This document shows, piece after piece, positions 34,301-42,056 of a DNA stretch of 64,000 nucleotides. The notes under the pieces were generated by a model. It saw nothing but the letters and a program-made list of their open reading frames with translations, was not told the DNA's origin and did not search any database. The position numbers and the translations under genes are program-made. Location of the stretch: assembly GCF_003846175.1 (NCBI RefSeq), contig NZ_ML123044.1, forward strand, positions 876,877-940,876. Direction: 5' to 3'. The stretch is from Streptomyces sp. ADI95-17. GTDB taxonomy: Bacteria; Actinomycetota; Actinomycetes; Streptomycetales; Streptomycetaceae. Every line of letters begins with the position of its first letter. The stretch's first letter is position 1.

Positions 34301-34417
34301 GACGAGTCCCCCACCTTGCCGGTGTACGGCCACAGTTCAGCCACTCCACGCATCGGACCACACCGGCACCCATCGGGGCATGGGCCTCAGGGCCCAATGC
34401 AAGACTCAAAGTCGGCG

Positions 34418-34455
34418 CTACCGGACGGGAACCTCGCTACCGGACAGGTACCTCG
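34418..34455. repeat. 19-bp tandem duplication over a stop codon
   Basis: CTACCGGACGGGAACCTCG (34418-34436) is followed at once by CTACCGGACAGGTACCTCG (34437-34455). On the minus strand the second unit encodes the end of the 34437-35030 protein including its stop; the first unit repeats that end beyond the stop. Confidence 0.8.
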
Positions 34456-35030
34456 CTGCCGAAGAGCATCCAGGGCGACTGGTCGTACGAGGCCACCCCG
34501 GCCAACTGCGGCTGCATGGCGGCTATCTCGTGCCGCACGGCCAGGGTGTCCGGCCAGCTGTCGAAGAACGTGGTGCCGTTGATGACGACGCCGCTCCAGT
34601 CCGTCGCCACCGAGGCGCCCTCACGGTCGACGACGAAACCGATGCAGAGCACCGATGCCCGCCCTATCGCCTCCCTGATCGCCCGCGCGGCGACCTCCTG
34701 CTCGTCCCGGGTCAGCCGGCCGAACCCGAATTCGAGCGCGACGACTCCGTCCCGCATCCGACGGATGCGGGCGGGTACTTCGGTTCCGCTGTTCATCCAC
34801 AACACGAAGTCGACGCTGTCGAGCCGCTGGAGTCCGGCGAGGAGCACGAGCTGCTCCCTGGTCACCCACGACGGCGTGCCGTGCGGGCCGGGCCCCGGGC
34901 CGAGCAGTGTGACCCGTCTGGTGACCGGGTGGCTGAGCCGCAGCCCCGCGGCGTCGAGATCATTGAAGAGCGACTCGGAGTCCGGTCGGCTCCAGCCGAG
35001 GTGGTACGAGTAGAAGAAACCGTCACTCAT
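34437..35030 (-). CDS. Hypothetical protein beside the toxin gene
   Basis: A 197-residue soluble protein without signal peptide or membrane helix. Visible features are the aromatic start FFYSYHLGWSRPDSESLF and a middle part VDFVLWMNSGTEVPARI. I know no family for it. It lies 136 bases upstream of the toxin gene on the same strand. Size, cytoplasmic nature and position make it a candidate additional immunity or accessory protein, which is inference only. ATG 35030 (GGGGTGAT upstream) is preferred to GTG 35036. Confidence 0.65.
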   Translation of the reverse strand: MSDGFFYSYHLGWSRPDSESLFNDLDAAGLRLSHPVTRRVTLLGPGPGPHGTPSWVTREQLVLLAGLQRLDSVDFVLWMNSGTEVPARIRRMRDGVVALEFGFGRLTRDEQEVAARAIREAIGRASVLCIGFVVDREGASVATDWSGVVINGTTFFDSWPDTLAVRHEIAAMQPQLAGVASYDQSPWMLFGSEVPVR

Positions 35031-35252
35031 CGACACATCACCCCATGCGAGACAGGTGGAGCGTGCAGTTCCAGATATCTGCGGGCACGCCGGACAGGCG
35101 CTCGTGGCAAGCGCCGGTCGGGTGGCTCACAGTTGGTCGTGCACGAGCGTAATGAGGCCGGATCGCCGGGGCGTGGGCCCACGGACCCAGCGGCGGGCCC
35201 CATTGGACAATGCGGTGGACAGCGGACGGCCCGTCGCACATCGTGTACGGCG

Positions 35253-35756
35253 ATGACACGCACCGATTCGCCTCCCGCCTGGGACGAGCGCACTCAGCTG
35301 GCCACCTTTCTCGACTACGTACGCGACACCGCACGCGCCAAGTGCGAGGGCGTCTCGCCGGAGGACGCCCGCAGGGCTCCGCTTCCCGGCTCGCCCCTGA
35401 TGACGATCGCCGGGCTGATCAACCACCTGAGCTGGGTGGAGTACCACTGGTTCGAGGTGGTCTTCCTCGGCGGCCCGGACGAGGGCCCGTGGACCGACGA
35501 GGACCCCGACCGCGAGATGCGTATCGCGGTGGACATGCCGCTCGCCGATGTGCTTTCGCTCTACGAGGAACGGACCGCCCGCTACAGCGAGTTGGTCGCC
35601 GCCACCGACCTGGACACCCCGGCCGCGCAACCGCGCCGCGACGGCAGGAATCCCGACCTGCGCTGGATCGTCCTGCATCTGATCGAGGAGACCGCCCGGC
35701 ACAACGGGCACCTCGACATGATCCGGGAGATCGTGGACGGCACCACCGGCGTGTAG
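35253..35756 (+). CDS. DinB family (DUF664) protein
   Basis: A 167-residue four-helix-bundle protein. It has the DUF664/DinB pattern: TFLDYVRDTARAKCEGVSPEDARR, then LINHLSWVEYHWFE with the first metal-binding His, and the C-terminal LIEETARHNGHLDMIREI supplying two more His. Members are metal-dependent, often mycothiol- or bacillithiol-linked transferases or of unknown function. It is monocistronic; the ATG has no clear ribosome-binding site. Confidence 0.88.
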   Translation: MTRTDSPPAWDERTQLATFLDYVRDTARAKCEGVSPEDARRAPLPGSPLMTIAGLINHLSWVEYHWFEVVFLGGPDEGPWTDEDPDREMRIAVDMPLADVLSLYEERTARYSELVAATDLDTPAAQPRRDGRNPDLRWIVLHLIEETARHNGHLDMIREIVDGTTGV

Positions 35757-35802
35757 ACCCGCCCGTTCCGCGGTGGGTGCGCGGCGCACCCGCCGTCGTC
35801 GG

Positions 35803-36672
35803 CTATCCGATCCCGGCGACGGCGGGTGCGATGCGCTCGGCGATCTGGTGGGTGAAGCTGACCGGGTGCCGGTCGGGCAGCACCTGGATCTCGCCGATGC
35901 CGAGGCCCGCGTACGCCTCCGCGTCGGCGAGGAACGCGGCCGGCCTGTCCAGCACCGGCCCGCCGTACATCACGGTCTTCGTGATGGCGTCGTAGTCACG
36001 GTCCTCCGCCTCGCAGTGCGCCCGCAGCACATCGAGCTTGTGGGCCACTTCCTCCTGGCCGGTGGCGAAGAGATTGCACGCGTCCGCGTAGCGGGCGACC
36101 AGGAGCAGCGTCTTCCTCTCGCCCCCGCCGCCGATCATGATCGGCGGGTGCCCTCCGATCGGCTCGGGGACGCACAGCGTCTCCGCGAGCCGGTAGTGCC
36201 GGCCATGGAACGGGCCGTTGTCGTCGCTCCACATCTGGAGACAGATGCGGATGGTCTCCTCCAGCCGCTCGAAGCGCTCGGCGACCGGGACCACCGGCAC
36301 GCCGAGCCCGTACTGCTCGCGCTCGTACCAGGAGGCGCCGATGCCCAGCCTGGCCCTGCCGCCGGACAGCACGTCGAGGCTGGTGACGATCTTCGCCAGC
36401 AGTCCGGGGTGCCGGTACATCACGCCCGTGACCATCAGCCCGAGCGTCATCCGCTCGCTCACCGCCGCCACGTAGCCGAGGGTGGTGTACCCCTCCAGCA
36501 TCGGTTCGTCGGCGACGCTCTGCCCGGTCTCCATCTGGAAGTAGTGGTCCATCACGCTGAAGGACGCGATCTGGGCCTGCTCGGCGACCCGTACCGATTC
36601 CGCGAGTGTGGGCGCGATGAGCGCCGGGTCGGCGGGGGTCGAGTAGTTCCAGTAGTGCAGGCCGAGCTTCAT
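35803..36672 (-). CDS. LLM class F420-dependent oxidoreductase
   Basis: A 289-residue luciferase-like TIM-barrel enzyme, probably using coenzyme F420. It begins MKLGLHYWNYSTPADP, contains VMDHYFQ, MVTGVMYRHPGLLAKIVTSLDVLSGGRARLGIGASWYEREQYGLG and GGHPPIMIGGGGERKTL, the standard landmarks of the family. The substrate is unknown. Genes of this type are abundant in actinomycetes and often act in redox detoxification. Confidence 0.9.
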   Translation of the reverse strand: MKLGLHYWNYSTPADPALIAPTLAESVRVAEQAQIASFSVMDHYFQMETGQSVADEPMLEGYTTLGYVAAVSERMTLGLMVTGVMYRHPGLLAKIVTSLDVLSGGRARLGIGASWYEREQYGLGVPVVPVAERFERLEETIRICLQMWSDDNGPFHGRHYRLAETLCVPEPIGGHPPIMIGGGGERKTLLLVARYADACNLFATGQEEVAHKLDVLRAHCEAEDRDYDAITKTVMYGGPVLDRPAAFLADAEAYAGLGIGEIQVLPDRHPVSFTHQIAERIAPAVAGIG

Positions 36673-36869
36673 GTGCGCCCTCCGAAGGCCGAGGGGGCTC
36701 GGGCGCGGGACTTCGGCGCCGTCGCGGCCGGGGATTTCACGCTACGCGCGGCGGCACCCATCGGCATGTCGGACGGCGACCGCCGCGCGACACCGCCGCG
36801 CGATTTCGGGGCGTGCGATTACGGCGTGGCGTTCCGCGACGGCCGACAGCGCGCCCATCGGTGAACCGG

Positions 36870-37229
36870 TCAGGCCGTTCTGCCCGGGGCGCGCGCGTTC
36901 ACCGCATGGATCGCGCTGCGGGACCAGTCCTCCGATCCGTCGCGGGGAGCGGGCCGGGCCTGCGCCAGGCGCTGGAGCTCCGCCCATACGCCTGCACCCG
37001 CCCACTCGCAGAAGCGCCGGTGGGCGGTCGCCCCCGAGGGGCCGAACGAGGCCGTGGGCAGTTGATGCCACGTACAGCCCGACATGACCACGAACACGAT
37101 CGCGGCCAGCACCTCACGGTCACCGTGCCGGCGCCGCCCACCGCCCTGCGGCCGCGAGGGCGCCCCGGGCACCACGCGCTGGAACAGCTCCCACAACTCG
37201 TCCGGCACCAACTGCTCGACGATCCCCAT
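36870..37229 (-). pseudogene. Truncated IS5-type transposase remnant
   Basis: A 119-residue open frame with the N-terminal part of IS5/DUF4096 transposases: VEQLVPDELWELFQRVVP, DREVLAAIVFVVMSGCTWHQLP, TAHRRFCEWAGAGVWAELQRL, then DWSRSAIHAVNAR where intact relatives read DWSR-VVDSSHVRA. The first DDE Asp is thus missing and the rest of the catalytic domain is gone. No terminal inverted repeats or target duplication are evident, so only a decayed fragment remains between the LLM gene and the MarR gene. Confidence 0.78.
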
Positions 37230-37348
37230 CAGGCCCCCACCGAATGAGACGACGTACGGTGCGCCCACCGGTGCGGCCCGCGCGCGGCCATGCAGCCGCC
37301 GGAACCACCTCGGGAGCGAGGACCGGAGCTTACTACGGTTTCAAAATA

Positions 37349-37376
37349 TCCGAATCGGAAGTACTGCTCCTATGCT
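37349..37376 (+). promoter_or_regulatory. MarR promoter with operator dyad
   Basis: TCCGA-A-TCGGA (37349-37359) is a perfect 5-bp dyad at the -35 position. TATGCT (37371-37376) is a -10 hexamer ending six bases before the ATG at 37383. The layout suits a leaderless, autoregulated marR gene. Confidence 0.55.
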
Positions 37377-37382
37377 GGAGCC

Positions 37383-37928
37383 ATGGAGACCACGCGCGAG
37401 CCCGCCCCCGGCGGCGACTCGATCGACCGGCACATCGCCCGATGGCGGCGGGAGGTCCCCGACCTGGACCCGCTGGTCGAGGGCGCCGTCACCCGGATGC
37501 AGATGCTGGTCCAGTACCTCCAGGGCCGCAAGGAAGCCGGGCTCGCAGAGCGCAGGCTGAAGATGTGGGAGTACGAGATCCTCTGGCGGCTGCGCTCCGC
37601 CGGCGAGCCGTACCGGATGACGCCGACCCAGCTGGCCGAGGGCCTGGGCACCCATCCGGCAACGCTGACGAACCGGCTGGACCGCCTGGCGAAGTCCGGT
37701 TACGTGACCAGGGAGCCCGCGCCGGAGGACCGCCGGAGCCTGCTCGTCGTGCTGACCGGGAAGGGGCGCGACGCCTGGGCGTCCACGATCGGCGAGCAGA
37801 TGGCGACCGAGCGCGCGCTCCTGGCGCCGCTGGACGAGGCGGAGCGGGAGCAACTCGTCGTCCTGCTGCGCAAGATCGCCTCGGCGGCGGAGTCCGACGG
37901 CCCGCCGCTCATGCCGTCCCCCGGCTGA
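37383..37928 (+). CDS. MarR family transcriptional regulator
   Basis: A 181-residue winged-helix regulator. The core (about 55-150) reads KMWEYEILWRLRSAGEPYRMTPTQLAEGL, then the recognition helix HPATLTNRLDRLAKSGYVTREP and the wing DRRSLLVVLTGKG. It resembles the MarR members that sense phenolic or antibiotic-like ligands. The next gene, 112 bases downstream on the same strand, encodes the kinase-MFS fusion, which it probably controls together with itself. Confidence 0.9.
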   Translation: METTREPAPGGDSIDRHIARWRREVPDLDPLVEGAVTRMQMLVQYLQGRKEAGLAERRLKMWEYEILWRLRSAGEPYRMTPTQLAEGLGTHPATLTNRLDRLAKSGYVTREPAPEDRRSLLVVLTGKGRDAWASTIGEQMATERALLAPLDEAEREQLVVLLRKIASAAESDGPPLMPSPG

Positions 37929-38028
37929 GCGGGCACGCCGCGACGACGAAACGGCCGATGCCGAGAGGAATCGCCCGGGCGCGGCCACGGTTCGTCGCGA
38001 CTCGGCACCACGGGTTGGATACCTCAAC

Positions 38029-38034
38029 TATCTT
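38029..38034 (+). promoter_or_regulatory. -10-like element for leaderless kinase-MFS gene
   Basis: TATCTT ends six bases before the GTG at 38041, and there is no ribosome-binding site. The gene probably has its own leaderless promoter besides any read-through from marR. Confidence 0.45.
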
Positions 38035-38040
38035 GCTGCC

Positions 38041-40629
38041 GTGGACCAGTTGATCGCCGAAGATCCGACGCACATCGGCCCCTACCGTCTGATAGCCCGG
38101 CTGGGCGCGGGCGGCATGGGTCTGGTGTATCTCGGCCGTTCCGAAGCCGGACGGACCGTGGCCGTGAAGGTGGTGCAGGCCGAGCACGCCCAGCACCCCG
38201 AATTCCGCAGGCGGTTCACGCGCGAGGTCGCGGCCGCCCGCCGGGTGGGCGGGACCTGGACGGCGGCCGTGCTCGACGCCGACACCGAGGCGCAGGTGCC
38301 GTGGGTCGCGACCCAGTACATCCCCGGGCCCGACCTGACCACCGTGGTCGCCAAGGACTTCGGACCGCTGCCCGAGCACTCGGTCCGCACCCTCGCCAAC
38401 CGCCTGGCCACGGCCCTGGAGTCGGTGCACGGCGCGGGCCTGATCCACCGCGATCTGAAGCCGTCCAACGTGCTGGTGACGGTGGACGGACCACGGGTGA
38501 TCGACTTCGGGATCGCGCGGGCCATGGACAGCCTCGCCGGGGACAGCCTGCACACCCGCACCGGGATGCTGATCGGCTCCCCCGGCTTCATGTCGCCCGA
38601 GCAGGTGCGCGGCCTCGAACTCACCCCGGCCAGCGATGTGTTCTGCCTGGGCGCGGTCCTCGTCTACGCCGCCACCGGCCGCCTTCTCTTCGGCGCCACG
38701 GAGACCGGCCTGAACGCCCACCTGTTCCGGATCGCGGAGGAGGAGGCGGACCTGACCGGCGTGCCGGAGTCGCTCATCGATCTCGTACGCGCCTGTCTGC
38801 ACAAGGACCCGGCGCAGCGGCCCACGCCCGCCGACGTGGTCGCCCGTACGGCCGGTGACCAGGGCGGCGAGTGGCTGCCCGGCTCGGTGCTGGCCCAACT
38901 CGGGCGGCATGCGGCACAGTTGCTGGACTTCGCTCCGGAGGCGCGGGCCGCCACGCGGCCGGATCCGCGTGTGCCGGCCCAGCCGCAGTACGCCGACCGG
39001 CCCCAGCCGCTCCCCCCGCATCCCGCGTACGCCCCGACGGCGCCGTCGGACGGCCGCCCGTCACCGGGGTTCGGGCCGTCCCTGAGCAAGGCGCCCGGCG
39101 GCCTGCCGACGGCCCCCGTCCCGGCAGGTGCGCCGGCTTCGCACCCGATGCGGTGGTGGGGTCTGGTGATGGCGGCGCCGGCACAGCTGCTGGTGCTGAT
39201 CGGCACGTCGGTCACGAGCACCGCGCTGCCGTCCATCTACGCCGACCTGTACGCTGCCACCGACGATCTGAGCCTGCTCTTCACCACCTACACGCTGGCC
39301 TTCGGCCTGCTGTTGCTGCTCGGCGGGCATCTCTGCGATCTCCTGGGCCGCAAGCGGGTGTTCATCATCGGCTCGGCCGGTTTCGCCGTGGCCTTCGCGG
39401 TCGCCGGGCTGGCCCCCTCCACCGGCCTGCTCATCCTCGCCGGTGTGCTCCAGGGCATGTCCGCCGCGCTGCTCTCGTCGTCCGCGCTGGCCCTGGTCTC
39501 CGCCGGATTCAGCGACCCGAAGGAACGCGGCAGGGCCTTCGGTGTCTACGCCGCGGTCGCCGGCGGTGGCCTGGCGTTCGGCATGTTCGCGAGCGCCATG
39601 CTGGTCGACAGCCTGGGATGGCGCGCGTGCATGTACGCCGTTGCCGCGCTCGCCCTGGTCCTCGCGGTCTGCGCGGCTCCCCTGGTGCACGACCCCCACC
39701 CGGTCCGCTCCCCTGCCCGTCCCGACGTACCGGGCCTGGCGATCGGCTCCGTCGCGCTGATCGCCCTCGCCTTCGGCTTCGACCGGGCCCAGGCGACGGG
39801 CTGGGCCACCCCTCTGACCCTGATCCTCCTCACGGGCGGCGCCCTGTTGCTGCCGGCCTTCGCGTGGCAGCAGACCGGTTCGCCCCATTCGATCGTCCCG
39901 GCGGGCGTACTCAGGGACCGTGACCGTGCGGGCTCTCTCCTCGCTCTGTTCGTCCTCGGCCTGAGCCTGTTCGTCACGTTCCTGATCCTGGGCAGGTACC
40001 TCCAGGTCACCCTCGGACACTCCCCGGCCGGCAGCGGTACGGCCCTGCTGCCCATGGCCGGCGCGGCCGTCCTCGCCGCCACCCAGGTCGCCGCCCGGCT
40101 GTGCCACCGGCTGGCGCCCCGCAATCTGATCGTGCCGGGCCTGCTGCTGACGGCGGCCGGTCTGGCGATCCTGGCCGGGATCGACGCCGACAGCTCGTAC
40201 ACCGCCCAGGTGCTGCCGGGCACACTGCTCATCGGTTTCGGTGCCGGACTGGCCCTCACGCCGCTGTTCACCACCGTGACCGGCGGAGTTGCCGCACAGG
40301 ATTCCGGCGGGATCTCGGCGGCGGTCAACGCGGCCCAGAATCTGGGCGCCTGGGCCGGGACGCCGCTGCTCGGCAGCATCCTCGCCTCCGCGATCTCCGC
40401 GCGGCTGGCCCATGCGTCGGACATTCCCGCTCCGCTGGTCGAAGCGGCCGGAAACGGCTCCGTCATCAGCCCGCACAATCTCCCGGCGGCACTGTCGGGC
40501 ACCGTGGACGACCTCAACACCGCGGTCCTTGGCGGATACTCCGTCGCCTTCTGGTGGGCAGCCGGTTTCACACTGCTGGGGAGCCTGCTCGCCGGCCTGC
40601 TGATCACGGCCAAGGCCCCGAAGGCGTGA
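38041..40629 (+). CDS. Ser/Thr protein kinase fused to an MFS (DHA2-type) exporter
   Basis: An 862-residue fusion. The N-terminal Hanks-type kinase (about 12-270) is complete: P-loop GAGGMGLVYLG, VAVK Lys43, HRDLKPSN (136-143, Asp138), DFG Asp155 and the activation segment to SPEQ. A Pro-rich linker (about 300-370) leads to a drug:H+ antiporter domain of the DHA2 class with about 13-14 helices, including motif A GHLCDLLGRKRVF and GTSVTSTALPSIYADL. Usual Streptomyces kinases have one helix and an extracellular sensor instead. I infer a transporter tied directly to phosphorylation signalling, regulated by the adjacent MarR. Confidence 0.92.
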   Translation: MDQLIAEDPTHIGPYRLIARLGAGGMGLVYLGRSEAGRTVAVKVVQAEHAQHPEFRRRFTREVAAARRVGGTWTAAVLDADTEAQVPWVATQYIPGPDLTTVVAKDFGPLPEHSVRTLANRLATALESVHGAGLIHRDLKPSNVLVTVDGPRVIDFGIARAMDSLAGDSLHTRTGMLIGSPGFMSPEQVRGLELTPASDVFCLGAVLVYAATGRLLFGATETGLNAHLFRIAEEEADLTGVPESLIDLVRACLHKDPAQRPTPADVVARTAGDQGGEWLPGSVLAQLGRHAAQLLDFAPEARAATRPDPRVPAQPQYADRPQPLPPHPAYAPTAPSDGRPSPGFGPSLSKAPGGLPTAPVPAGAPASHPMRWWGLVMAAPAQLLVLIGTSVTSTALPSIYADLYAATDDLSLLFTTYTLAFGLLLLLGGHLCDLLGRKRVFIIGSAGFAVAFAVAGLAPSTGLLILAGVLQGMSAALLSSSALALVSAGFSDPKERGRAFGVYAAVAGGGLAFGMFASAMLVDSLGWRACMYAVAALALVLAVCAAPLVHDPHPVRSPARPDVPGLAIGSVALIALAFGFDRAQATGWATPLTLILLTGGALLLPAFAWQQTGSPHSIVPAGVLRDRDRAGSLLALFVLGLSLFVTFLILGRYLQVTLGHSPAGSGTALLPMAGAAVLAATQVAARLCHRLAPRNLIVPGLLLTAAGLAILAGIDADSSYTAQVLPGTLLIGFGAGLALTPLFTTVTGGVAAQDSGGISAAVNAAQNLGAWAGTPLLGSILASAISARLAHASDIPAPLVEAAGNGSVISPHNLPAALSGTVDDLNTAVLGGYSVAFWWAAGFTLLGSLLAGLLITAKAPKA

Positions 40630-40752
40630 GCCGGGGGCCGCACCGGCGATCACCCTCCGCGCACCAACGATCAACCACCGGGCCCGCGTTGCGCGTCACA
40701 GGCACCGCAGGGGGCGACACCACGCCCCCTCGGTGACCCGGAGGCAAGACGT

Positions 40753-41928
40753 ATGAGGCAACGGACCGCGCGCATCTCCTCGCTCGCCCTGGCGGTGGCC
40801 GCGACCGTGGGAGCGGCCGCATTCGGCCCTTCCGCACAAGCGGCCCCCGCGTTCACCGCACCGGGGCACGAGGCGACCCGTGCCGCGTTGCGGGCCGTGG
40901 TGGAGAAGGGCGAGCTGCCCGGCGTGGCCGCCATGGCCCGGGACGGCAGGGGGAGCTGGTACGGGGCGGCCGGTCACGCCGACACCGCGACCGGTCGCGA
41001 GCGCTCCCCGGGCGACCACTTCCGCGGGGCCAGCATCACCAAGACGTTCATAGCGACCGTCCTGCTCCAACTGGAGGCGGAGGGGAGACTGAGCCTGGAC
41101 GACACGGTCGAGCACTGGCTGCCCGGCCTGGTGCGGGGCAACGGGTACGACGGGAACCGGATCACCCTGCGCGCGCTCCTCAACCACACCAGCGGCATCG
41201 CCGACCACACCTCGGACCCCGCGTTCGTGCACGACGCCGCCGGCCCCGGTTTCCCTGAGCACCGGTACGACACCCATACGCCCGAGGAGCTGGTGGCGGT
41301 CGCGCTGAAGCACCCGCCGGTCCCGGACCCGGAGAAGACGCCGCTGTACTCGAACACCAACTACGTCCTGGCCGGGATGGTCATCGAGAAGGCGACGGGC
41401 CGTTCGTACGCGCAGGAGACCACCCGCCGCATCATCCGGCCGCTGAAGCTGCGCGGGACGTCGTTCCCCGGCACGGCGCCGCAGATGCCCGACCCGCACC
41501 CCGTCGGCTACTCCCGCCTCCACCAGGAGGCCCCGGACACCGAGATCCATGACGCCACCGAGCAGAACATGACCTGGCTGGGCGCGTCCGGCGACATCAT
41601 CTCCACCGGAGGCGACCTCAACCGCTTCCAACGCGCCCTGATGAACGGCAGGTTGCTGCCGCCCGCGCAGATGGCGGAGATGCTCGACGAGGTACCGCTG
41701 GGCGACGGGACCGGGTACGGACTCGGCGTCGAGTTCGCGCAGCTGTCCTGCGGCGTGAAGGTGGTGGGCAAGAGCGGCCGTACGAACGGTTCCCTCTCGG
41801 CGATGGTCGGCACGCAGGACGGGAAGCACCAGCTGACGTTCAACATCAACGGTGACTGGCTGCGGAGCGGGGCGGTCTACGTCGATGTGATCGAGGCCGA
41901 GTTCTGCGGCAAGGCCCCGACGCCGTAG
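40753..41928 (+). CDS. Secreted serine hydrolase, beta-lactamase/D,D-peptidase family
   Basis: A 391-residue exported enzyme (signal peptide ISSLALAVAATVGAAAFGPSAQA). Penicillin-recognising active-site motifs are present: ASITK (Ser94, Lys97), YSNTNY (the YxN motif) and KSGRTNG near the C-terminus. This is the class C/esterase EstB-like D-alanyl-D-alanine carboxypeptidase or esterase type common in Streptomyces, whose physiological substrate is uncertain. GGAGG precedes the ATG. A 15-bp hairpin terminator follows. Confidence 0.9.
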   Translation: MRQRTARISSLALAVAATVGAAAFGPSAQAAPAFTAPGHEATRAALRAVVEKGELPGVAAMARDGRGSWYGAAGHADTATGRERSPGDHFRGASITKTFIATVLLQLEAEGRLSLDDTVEHWLPGLVRGNGYDGNRITLRALLNHTSGIADHTSDPAFVHDAAGPGFPEHRYDTHTPEELVAVALKHPPVPDPEKTPLYSNTNYVLAGMVIEKATGRSYAQETTRRIIRPLKLRGTSFPGTAPQMPDPHPVGYSRLHQEAPDTEIHDATEQNMTWLGASGDIISTGGDLNRFQRALMNGRLLPPAQMAEMLDEVPLGDGTGYGLGVEFAQLSCGVKVVGKSGRTNGSLSAMVGTQDGKHQLTFNINGDWLRSGAVYVDVIEAEFCGKAPTP

Positions 41929-41965
41929 GTCCCGCGTCGGACAGGCTCCGGTGTCCCGAGAGACG

Positions 41966-42000
41966 GAAGGGCTCCACCCGGTTCACGGGTGGAGCCCTTC
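41966..42000. terminator. Strong bidirectional terminator
   Basis: GAAGGGCTCCACCCG (41966-41980), loop GTTCA, CGGGTGGAGCCCTTC (41986-42000): a perfect 15-bp stem in the gap between two convergent genes. Confidence 0.85.
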
Positions 42001-42056
42001 CTGCCGGATGCGCTGCCGGCCGGGTGTGCTACCGGGCAGGTGTGCTGCCGGGCAGG

